64,000 nt of DNA, from NCBI GenBank assembly GCA_012845835.1, contig JABAKD010000011.1, forward strand, positions 7,068,381 to 7,132,380. Reading direction: 5' to 3'. A model generated the notes under the pieces. That model was not told the DNA's origin and made no database searches. It saw only the letters and a list, made by a program, of their open reading frames with translations. The translations under genes were made by a program, and so were the position numbers. This DNA is from Undaria pinnatifida. Lineage: Eukaryota > Sar > Phaeophyceae > Laminariales > Alariaceae. Each line of letters starts with the position of its first letter. Position 1 is the stretch's first letter. Shown here one piece after another: positions 22,101 to 30,100 of the stretch.

Positions 22101-24398
22101 GTCTGTTTTCCTCACGTCCTCCCAACACATCCCATGCATCCTCGTACATTTCACATTTTCCCACTATGTCAGTTCTACTCTCTTTTTCTATGCCACAGGG
22201 GCACACCTGTGCAACTTTTTCCTCCTCCTCTCGACTGCTGGTATACCCATTTCTTCTTTCGGGCCGGGTGGGGGGGGGGGGGGGGGGACACACCCTGCGC
22301 TCTGCGGGCTGGAGCCGACGAGGTGGCTGCACGACTCCCGGACAGCCTTAAGCCTCCGTAGGGCAGAGAAAAACCGGCGGCCCTGGTCCGGCTCTAGAGG
22401 GGCCGATAACGCCTCCACCTCTTCGGGCGTCAGCTGAAACTTGCGCAGGAACAGGGACACCTGTGTGTTTCATTTATACAGTCGCAGTCTAAGCAGCAGT
22501 CGCAGTAGTTGTTACGGGCGGGTTCCCTCATACCTACAAAACATACTTATTCGCGTGAAAAGACTTGCACGAAAAATGTAGCTGTAGGCGTTCGTTATGA
22601 CATTCCGCAAGCAAGCCGGCAAGTAAGCCACACACAATTAGGTAGGCCAAGCAGGAAGCAGCCTGGGCGGGAAGCACGAACGAAAAGGTGCCACCGCCCT
22701 CCCCCGTCCCCCCCCGCGGCCCCCGCCTTCTACCGACCGCACCGGCGAGCTAAGACAACCGGCTCGCGCGCATCATTGTCGTTGTCACCCACCATCACCA
22801 CTATTATGCCATGTCGAACGCGGCAGCCCTCCGTCTTGAAGCAGTGCGCACACGACACGCGAGAAGTCAAGACACATTACGACAAGAAAGGACAAAACAA
22901 CCCGTCTCGGTTTTTCCTTCTCCATCCTTCTCTCCCTCTCTCCTTCCCTCCCTCCCTTCCTCCCTCCTTCCCTCCCTCCCTCCCTCCCTCCCACACACAC
23001 GCACCTACGAACGCACGCACACACGCATTCACGCACGCACCCACGCACCCACGCACGCACCCACGCACCCACCGACCCACCGACCAACCCACCCACCCAC
23101 CCACCCGCCCACCCACCTGGTCCGCGTGCTTTCCGAGCTGCGACCTCTGCTCCCGAAGAGCCTCCGCCCTCGCAGTGAACTGCTGCATGCTGCTGTCCGC
23201 GGCCGTTAGCCTTTCGGAGATCGAAACACAGCCGTCTTCTAGACCGGCTACGTACCCGTCTAACCCTTCTAAGCGGTCCCTGAGGCGCTCGAAGCTCTTT
23301 TGGAAGCAGGCGCTCAGATTGTAGTTCTGTTCGTTTTTTTGTTTTCGTGTGGTTGGTATGTGGCACCGATAGGGAGGGGGGGTGGGGGTGGGGGTGGAGG
23401 TGGGGGTTGGAGTTGGGGTTAGCGTTAAGGTTGGGGCTATTAATATTATTAGTGTTGGGGTCGGATTTGGGTTGGGGGGTACGGTGGGGGGTGAGGGGGG
23501 GGGCGTTGGGGATGGGGAGGGGTGGAGGGTGGAGGGTGGAGGGGTGGGGGAGGTGAGCAGTTACGCGGGGGGGGGGGTGGTGGAGGTGACGAAGCCGTCG
23601 AGATTAAGGCAGTCCCTGAGGCGGTTAGGGCTCTTCTGGAATTAGGCGCTCAATATGTGTTTATGTTTCGTTTGTGTTGCTGTTGGTGTATATGCGCTCA
23701 ATATGTGTTTATGTTTCGTTTGTGTTGCTGTTGGTATATATGACATTAACAGAGGGAGTGAGGTTGAGGTTGGGGTGAGGGGTGAGGGGGGGGTACTAGG
23801 GGGGGTGAGGGTGGGGTGGGGTCGGGTTGGGGTGGGGGGATGGGGGTGCGGTGGGGTGGAGAGTGGGGGATTGAGGGGGTGGACAATTGGCCGGGGGGGG
23901 GGGGGTTGAGGGTGAACGGAGTATGCAGGGGGGGGGTATACATGAGTATCCGAGGCTCTGACCGCGTACTATTAATACAAGACTAACTTGTATGTAAATG
24001 TCAGGCATGGGGCATAGAATGATGGTGCATTTCTTGCGTAAGTCAATTCACGTCGACAGGTGTCGTATTTTCGTACAAATGGACCGTAGGAGAAAAGACC
24101 CTCGTACCTGTCGCTCGAGGTCCTCCCTGAGCGATCGCCTCGCATCCAGCGTGCTGTACTCGTGCCCGATACCGCCACCGCCGCCCCCCCCCGCCGATGC
24201 CTCGCCGTCGCCGCTCCCCCCGCCGCTGCCGCCACCACCACCGCCACCGCCGCTGCCACCACTAGCGGCCACCGCGCCCCGGCCACCCGCGTCGCTGAAA
24301 AGGGTGCTAATGGCGTCGAGGGACTCGAGGAGGGCAGGGGTGTCTGTCCGCATGTCCAGCACCTTCTTGAGCTTCTTATCCAGCACTCTGGACGCCAT
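9093..24398 (-). CDS. COG6: Conserved oligomeric Golgi complex subunit 6, 14 exons, complete
   Basis: Exons in transcript order: 24398-24108, 23326-23117, 22460-22294, 20722-20599, 19003-18953, 16356-16244, 15466-15178, 14862-14677, 13972-13874, 13192-13007, 12225-12145, 10775-10695, 10003-9773, 9119-9093. All phases agree; 711 codons plus TGA, slightly longer than the family norm of about 650. Landmarks: N-terminal LDKKLKKVLDMRTD, coiled-coil exons 1-2, FLRKFQLTPEE, QETAYERLYRW, ALRDRP-like GLRDRPLFY, QAHDPVRYVGDILAW, FYSSLFTLVMPDFERL, and HTPEQVRMLLDCD at the end. COG6 belongs to lobe B of the COG complex, which tethers retrograde vesicles at the Golgi (family knowledge). Exon 1 carries a low-complexity Gly/Ala insert and exon 7 a Gly/Ser/Glu insert. 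Exon 9 appears to use a GC donor (CAG|GCGAGT). The start is the ATG at 24398; the frame is also open upstream to 24530. Confidence 0.95.
9295..9500 (-). repeat. Dispersed repeat family A, long copy in COG6 intron 13
   Basis: Inverse orientation of the copy at 13250-13430. The shared core runs over GGATACAGCTCACCCTCCAT, GCACGGCGCTTCGCGCTTGG, CGTCCCGGCA and ACGGCCATGCATG. This copy has an internal ATAGCTACT repeat (9427-9458). Confidence 0.8.
9588..9634 (-). pseudogene. Decayed duplicate of the COG6 exon 13 3' end
   Basis: On the minus strand this reads SGYDDRSFLM, stop, TPEQ, against NSGYADKSFLLHTPEQ at the end of exon 13, which lies 186 bp upstream in the transcript. The copy continues into the intron: exon 13 ends GAGCAG|GTTTGTGTG, the copy GAGCAG|TTTTGTGGC. 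The donor GT has become TT and one codon is a stop, so it cannot serve as an alternative exon end in this form. Confidence 0.8.
10260..10680 (+). repeat. (GCTAATC/GCTAACC)n minisatellite in COG6 intron 12
   Basis: Many imperfect copies of TCGCTAATCGCTAA and ACCGCTAACCGC. No coding potential. It ends just before the exon 12 donor at 10694. Confidence 0.9.
11521..11605 (+). repeat. ACC-type repeat, nearly identical to a block in another COG6 intron
   Basis: The stretch starting AATGTCAACATCACCATCGC is matched almost base for base by 14492-14577 in COG6 intron 8, about 3 kb away. It lies in intron 11 and is followed by four CTACTGTATAC units (11610-11655). Confidence 0.85.
11700..11945. repeat. 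CGGGTC foldback element, copy 1
   Basis: Begins CACGGGTCATGG and ends in the inverse sense with CGACCCGTGG. The interior is made of CGGGT/GGGTC words, repeated head to tail at 11760-11800. A second element of the same build is at 45065-45235. It lies in COG6 intron 11. Confidence 0.65.
13250..13430 (+). repeat. Dispersed repeat family A, long copy in COG6 intron 9
   Basis: Runs from GTGCATGGCCGTAGTCG through GACCCTCGCATCCCTAC and GCCGGGACGGAGCAC to GTGAGGTGTTCGGCGAGTCG and GGTGAACTGCATCC. Together with the 9295-9500 copy it defines a unit of about 180-200 bp. Confidence 0.8.
13620..13873. repeat. CCGAATTC-type minisatellite at the 5' end of COG6 intron 9
   Basis: Diverged units like CACTCCGAATTC, ATCCACTCC and TTCCGAA. 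On the minus strand the array begins exactly at the GC donor of exon 9, whose intron starts GCGAGTGAATTCGG, so the splice site is continuous with the repeat. Confidence 0.8.
14342..14612 (+). repeat. (ACC)n repeat in COG6 intron 8
   Basis: Long ACC/CACCACCATC run. The Thr- and Val-rich frames on both strands are translations of it. It contains the block shared with 11521-11605. Confidence 0.95.
16078..16133 (+). repeat. (CAA)n microsatellite
   Basis: About 18 uninterrupted CAA units in COG6 intron 6. Confidence 0.97.
16757..16850 (+). repeat. Single copy of the repeat found at 1380-1925
   Basis: Shares TCCAACTCCT, CTAGTCTAATTCCAAGTGTT and CGGGAGTGCGGTGCTAA with the array downstream of the TIC20-like gene. 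Located in COG6 intron 5. Confidence 0.75.
17155..17926. mobile_element. TIR/foldback element with TTTTCGACTG subterminal repeats
   Basis: The ends TTTCTTACAC and GTGTAAGAAA are perfect inverted copies. Homology continues inward through (A/G)TCGGA and AGTCGAAAACGG to TTTTCGACTGA. Both sides carry many scattered copies of CAGTCGAAAAA in both orientations. The 280 bp centre (17370-17650) is of different composition with an unidentified open frame. Length 772 bp, no transposase. It sits in COG6 intron 5. No clear target site duplication was found. Confidence 0.7.
18242..18330 (+). repeat. Dispersed repeat family B, copy 1
   Basis: Related to copies near 39528, 41046, 44562 and 63648 (core GCAAAGATGAGTATCGACCC then GAACTCACAGCTGA). 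This copy has diverged to GCAAAGGTGAGTATCGACCC, so the conserved reading frame of the family is lost. Confidence 0.65.
18600..18910 (+). repeat. Dispersed repeat family C, three tandem copies in COG6 intron 5
   Basis: GAGGTACCCCGTCAGTCAGA, GCGTTT and GGCCAAAAAGAGGTACT recur at about 18641, 18754 and 18880. The same ends, as GGAGCCCCGTCA and GGCCAAAAAGTGCT, mark copies at 32438, 50805 and 52.0-54.0 kb. Confidence 0.7.
20041..20100 (+). repeat. (AAAAC)n microsatellite
   Basis: Tandem AAAAC units in COG6 intron 4. Confidence 0.9.
21000..21420 (+). repeat. (CAACAC)n-type repeat in COG6 intron 3
   Basis: CAACACCAACACC units with many substitutions over about 420 bp. Frames rich in Thr/Asn (+) or Val/Leu/Gly (-) are its translations. 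Confidence 0.95.
22918..23115 (+). repeat. (CCTT)n, (ACGC)n and (CCCA)n compound repeat
   Basis: CCTCCCTT units pass into CACGCACGC and CACCCACCCA units that end at the exon 2 donor (minus-strand GTGGGTGGG). The COG6 exon 2 donor is thus formed by the edge of a CCCA repeat. Confidence 0.9.
23587..23655 (-). pseudogene. Decayed duplicate of the COG6 exon 2 5' end
   Basis: Minus-strand reading ILSA, stop, FQKSPNRLRDCLNLDGFV mirrors NLSACFQKSFERLRDRLEGLDGYV at the start of exon 2, which lies 336 bp downstream in the transcript. The copy has a stop codon, and the acceptor AG present before the true exon is missing. It abuts a 48 bp direct duplication at 23646-23742 (GCGCTCAATATGTGTTTATG and following). 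Confidence 0.75.
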
Positions 24399-25145
24399 GA
24401 TCTTAATATGGCTGCTGACGGCAAAAAAGCAGGGGTGTTTGATACTGGAATGATGGGATGGCTTGTACAAAACACGGCTCGTACACAACCGTGTACCAGG
24501 TATTTGAATGCAATGCAGCGCCAACGACATGCGTTGCTGTGCTTCTCGCCAGTGTTGTACAGCTCTACTTCTTAGCGATACGTCGTTGTATGAGGACTAC
24601 CAATTAGCAACAGGTATGACAGCAGTATACCTGGTACAGAATGCAGGACACCTCGTAATAATAAAGAGGGTAATATGAAAGGCAGGCTTGTGTTTACAGG
24701 AAAATAAGAAAGCCCGGAGCCGTTATACTAAAGTTAGTGTATGATAGAACGCACTTTCCCAATAAGAAACTCAGCCTGGGTCATTATTGAGGTATCATGT
24801 TACGTGTCCTTTCTTGTATTTGGATAATATACTGAGGTATCGGCTTAGTCTGCTTTTGTCTTGTTGCCGGTTTGCTTGCTTGCTTGCTGCCTACCTTCCT
24901 GCCTGCTTATTGCCTGTTTGACGGACTCCTTGTTTCCTGCTGTTTGCGCTTAGCTTGCCTACGAGTACGCACCCGATTGAGAGGAAGGATCCTGCAATAA
25001 CAGCAGTGCTTTCGTGGCCTGCCTCAGGTGGTGTAGATGGGCTGGTCGGGGGTATTCTACTTGCTGCGCTACAGCTGCTGCTACTGCTGCTGCTACTGCT
25101 GCTCAGCTGCTGCTGCTGCTGCTGTTGCTACTACTGCTACTGTTG

Positions 25146-25183
<38 letters not shown>

Positions 25184-25869
25184 GCTACTGCTGCTGCTGC
25201 TGCCGCTGCTGCTGCTACGGCTGCTGTTGCTACTATTGCTGCTGAGTACCTATCCAGTACAAGGTACGAGGTATGTTGCACAGGCCCACTCTGTCCAACG
25301 AAGACAGAAGATGCGGGGGGAACCAGAACGACGGCAGAATCCAGAACGACGGCAGAATGAGTTTCTTCACTTGGAATTCTACGCCTAAAACACGTCGTCG
25401 GGGAGGTGCAACCTGACCAACTACAATTTTCACGACTTCAAAATACCTGTACGCCCCCGTTATGGCCCAGCGAGGACAAGCAACAGCTTACCGGCGAAGC
25501 TTCGCGCAGCACAGCTGGGAGCCGAACCTGGAAGATGAGTCCCACCTACCCCAAAACAAAAATGCCTTAACAGTATCCATGAACTCCTGGTTTCATCGCC
25601 ATCCGCATCTTTTCGCTCGTGGTGTGCAGCCCGACACGACAGCTATCCACAAGAGTGATCACGGCATTGTGGTGTCTCGACCGATATACTATCTACCGGC
25701 GACGAGGAGCCGAAAAGCTCGGATCAGCGGAAGCTCTAGCGAGGGCGGGCAGGAAAGCAAAAAGGTCTCGAGGATTGTATTTTTTTTTGTGGGGCGGTCC
25801 TTGCGGGCAACGAACATCTGATACCAAACTAACAAAGGTGGAGGCGGGGGAGGGGGAGGGGGAGGAAAC
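24399..25869. promoter_or_regulatory. Divergent intergenic region between COG6 and U2A'
   Basis: The start codons of COG6 (-) and U2A' (+) face away from each other across 1471 bp, so both promoters must lie here or in unseen 5' UTR exons. I see no clear TATA or initiator motif. The region holds a CTG repeat (25060-25245) and otherwise unique sequence. Role inferred from gene orientation only. Confidence 0.45.
25060..25245 (+). repeat. (CTG)n-rich repeat
   Basis: CTGCTGCTG interrupted by CTACTG, CCGCTG and TTGCTA. It gives Leu-, Ala- and Cys-rich frames on the + strand and Ala-rich on the minus strand, none of them likely to be a gene. Confidence 0.95.
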
Positions 25870-27090
25870 ATGCGGCTAACGGCGGACGTCATAGTGGTGA
25901 GTGGACGAAGCAAGAAGGCTCAGATCTTATGCGATGTAGCGGTGTTTCCCTCCCTCCCTCTCGTGCCTGCGGTGTGTGCAGGGTTGTTCGCTGGTGAGAG
26001 GAAGCTATGAGTACGCTCGGAAAATCTTGACAAGCAGCAGAAAGATGTTTGCTCTGCTGGAGTGGTCTCCTGTCGGCTTGCTTCTCAAGAAGCAAGGGCA
26101 TTTGCTTTTCTTCCCACTCTTGGAGGTTGTCGGGGTGGGATGGATCAGTGCCACACCTGGCGATAGAGAAGTGGCGTTATTGCATGCTTCGTGCGTGCTA
26201 TCGGCGGGGAGACTGTCGGCAACGAGCTGGAAGTTGGCGTTCCCCCCGATCTCCGACCCGACGCAAATCGACTTACAAAAATAAAAAAAATCGAATCTGA
26301 TGATGGTGACATGGTCACACGAGGTCCCTCTGAGCTTCGAGCGCAACAAAGAACAAGACAAGGGGCGGGGTGGGGAGGGAGAGACTGCTGTTGTGATTGT
26401 CCGATGAGAAGATCGTTGTGCGGTGCCAGACGCGCTGTTTGCCTGCGTGACGTTGCTGCTCTCTGACCCCCCCTTTGCCTGCCGCTGAAGTAGCTGCGGT
26501 GTGGACTCATGGACAGCAGGGGTGCCACAAGGAATGCAGAATGCAAAAGCATCGCAAAGGGCGCGCAGTGTTTTTTTTCAAAAGCAAGCAGAAAAAAGAA
26601 AATTTGAAAAATAGAACCCAGTACAAGTATCATGGCGGCGGCGTGGGTGTCAAGCCCCATTGGCCCCACCATACTCCAGGGAGGGGGCACCGCAAGTGCT
26701 ACTGCTGCAGATTACTGGTGCGTTGAATGGGCTTAGTTTGATACTTCGAATATCAATGAACTATGAACCTTTTTGAGAAATATGTGCCGTTCCGCGATAC
26801 GAGTACGAGTATGAAATCATACTTGCACCTGGAATTTGCTACTGCTGGTGCAGCTAGCTAATTAGACTAAAGCAAACGGTAGCGAACGGAGATGTGCGGT
26901 CTCATCATCCATGTTCATTAGATGTTCATACTGCTGTCTGTAGAGCACTCGTGGTCCCTCATTAGTGTGGTGCCTTGCCAGATGACCATGACCGCACCAA
27001 AGCGAGACACCGCACGATCACGGGATATTGGAGTGCTCTTATCAAAGTCGTGGCATGCGATCTGGGGCTCCGCACTAAAGGGTATCGCAC

Positions 27091-27133
<43 letters not shown>

Positions 27134-27150
27134 GCTGCTGCTGCTGTTGC

Positions 27151-27184
<34 letters not shown>

Positions 27185-30100
27185 GCCGTTGCCGTTGCTG
27201 TTGCTGTTGCTGTTGTTGTTGTTGTTGTTGTTGCTGTTGTTGTTGATATGGCTGTTGCTGTTGTTGTTGTTGTTGTTGTTGTTGTTGCGTTTTTTCTCAC
27301 ATTAACTCGCATCGTCAAGTCCGTGGTCACAGGACAGGCTCCAGTCACTCTGGAGTGGACTGACGTGGAACCACGGCTGTTCTTGTAGTGTGCGCGTCCA
27401 GCACATCTTTCGATAGTGCTTGCTTCGCGCGTGTCGTACATGTCTAGACTGCCGTATACACATCTACATGCATTTGAGTCCAATATGAGTCCGACATTCG
27501 AAGCGTCATCCTCTAGCCTACAGTATCAGCCCTATGATAGATCGCCATTCGTTTTTGTCATGTTTTCTTGTTTTCCCTCTGGAGCCACAAAATGTTTACC
27601 CGCAAACACTCGACTACTTTGGTTTCGTGCGTGCTGTCACAAACCGCAAGTCTCTTGCGGTACCTGTGTCCTGTGCGAGTATTCCAGCAGCAGTAAGATA
27701 TTACCCCTTATGATGCTGGTTATGATGCTGGTTATAATGCTGGTTATAATGCTGGTTATGATGCTGATGCTATTGGTCTCCTCCTCTCTCGGCCGTGCTC
27801 TTCCGTCGTTCGTCATTCGTCCTTATTCTAACGTCGTACAGCACGCCCGTGCGAGCATCAACCCTTGCGATGAACGGGAGCTGGACCTGCGTGGGTACAA
27901 GATCCCGATGATAGAAAACTTGGGGGTGAGGACGCGGTGACACGCACAACACTGGTGTGTTCGGCAGTTTCTTCGTGGTGGTAGTGGTACTAGTGCTGGT
28001 TGTAGTAGTCGCGGTAGTAGTAGTAGTAGTAGTAGAAGTAGGAGGAGGAGGAGGAGGAGGAGGAATAGCTGCAGCAGCAGCAGGAGTAGCTTAGTCGCAG
28101 TTGTTGGTGCTGCTGATGTTGGTGTTGGTGTTGTCGTCGTCGTCGTTGTTGTTGTTGTTGTTGTTGTTGTTGATCTTGTTGTTGATCATGTTGTTTCTGT
28201 TGTTTTCGTTGTTATCGTTGCTGTCGTTGCTGTTGTTGTCGTTGTTGGTGCCGTTAACTTTGCTTTTTATTGTCGGGGGACCAGGTCACTCAGGACCAGT
28301 TCGACGCGATGGACTTCTCCGACAACGAGATCAAGAAGCTCGACAACTTCCCGCGATACAAACGCTTATCATCCCTCCTTCTCTGCAACAATCACGTCTC
28401 GAGGATCGCGCTGGATCTCGGCACACAGCTGCCCAACCTTTCCTGCCTCATCCTCACCAACAACAAGGTAGCGAGATCAGCACGATATTAACGCCTCCCA
28501 CTCGAGATCTGCTTCGCGACAAGAATTCACCTTTTTTTTCCAGGAGACCCAGGGGTGGGGTACATGAGTGGCACCTGCTTATGTTGTTCATTTTAGTCTG
28601 TACGTTCTCCGACTTGGGGTGTTGAGTAGTTGCGCACCGCCAGACGGCCAAACTTTTGGCCCCATGAAAGAAACGAGGCGGGGGAACAGCATAGCTGGGG
28701 GCTTGTAGCCTATAATACGGATCGCGTGATGAATGGTTTGGAACGGAAATGTCGGCACCAATTCAAGGGGTCGGACCTAGGATTTTGACGAGAAACTCCT
28801 TCGCCATGGATGCGTGTCCCCCTGTCTTATCCCCCTCCCCCCCCCTCTCCTCCTCCTCCCTCCTTCTTCCTCTCCTCCTTCCTTCTCCCCTCTTCCTCTC
28901 CTCCCCTCCCTCTCCTTCCGTTTATCTCTTATCTGCAACCGCTGTTTCTGCTTAGTTGCGCACCTTGGGAGATCTAAAGGGCCTGAGCAGCTGCACGAAG
29001 CTGACGATGCTGTCTTTGCTGCACAATGAGGTTGTCAACAAGCAGTATTACCGCCTGTACACCATCAACCTCGTGCCGAGCCTCAAGCAGCTTGACTTCC
29101 AGAAGGTCACGGTTAAGGCGAGTGGTGGTGTTTGTTCGGTAACACACCCCAGCAGAGCAGCAGCAGAGCAGAGCAGCAGCAGAGCAGAGCAGCAGCAGAG
29201 CAGAGCAGCAGCAGAGCAGAGGAGCCATTGGTCTTGTGGTCGTTTTCGTCAATTTACCAACTCTATCCAATTTTTTTCGTCGACTTTGTCACTGCAAACG
29301 TTTCAATATTTTCGCCGATTTGTTCTGCTCTTGTTAATTTTTTCCCAATTGTGATTTATTTTGGTTATGACGTTGCGTGTGTGTTTTAGTCGCCTAATTG
29401 TCTTGCGCTTGTTCTCGCTCTTGCTCTTCCCTGCTGACGTTCTTGTTCCTTGTTCTCGTCGTATGCCTGCTGCGTGGCGGTGTCTTAATTTTCCACCCGG
29501 GTGGGCGGGGGTTCCGAACCTCGGCAGGAGCGAGAGGCGGCGGGGCGACTGGCGCGATCGCAGGCGGGACAGGCAATGATGCAGGACGTGGCCAAGCAGG
29601 CCGAGAAGGCCAAGACCTTCACCCCGGGAGCGCCGGCGGCAGCGGAGCAGAAGCTGACGGACGAGCACCGAGCCATCTACGCCGAGCGCATCGCCAAGGC
29701 TACGACCGTGGAAGAGGTGAGGCAGTCAGTCGGAGTCTCGTGGTGTGTTTTTGGCTGTTTTTTTGGATGGGGCGGATTTTGTTTCGGGTTTGGTTTGAGT
29801 GGGGTTGGGATGCGGTGGGGTAGGGTGGTTGGGTCTTGGTTTCGTTTCGTTTGAGATTCGATGGGTTGGCATGGGTTGGGTTGGTTTGGCTTCGGGTGGG
29901 TTGGGTCGGGTTGGGTTGGGTTGGGTCGGTTTGGTTTTGGTTGGGTTTGGTTTTGTTTGATTGGGTTGGGTTGGGTTGGGTTGGCCAGGGTAGCCATGTA
30001 TGCAGAGCGCATCGCCGAAGCCACCGCGATGGAGGAGTTCAGCCAGTCAGTCCGAGTCGGTGGGGAGGAGTTGCCCTGAGCAGCTTCCGGCCGGTAAGAG

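Noticed and set aside
26922..27483. Leu- and Thr-rich frames of 127-173 codons
   Set aside because: Both are translations of the (GTT)n repeat in U2A' intron 1.
29118..29141. U2A' exon 4 extended to the GT after TTGTTCG
   Set aside because: Possible by phase, but it adds seven residues (ASGGVCS) inside a conserved segment. Kept only as an alternative to the GC donor.
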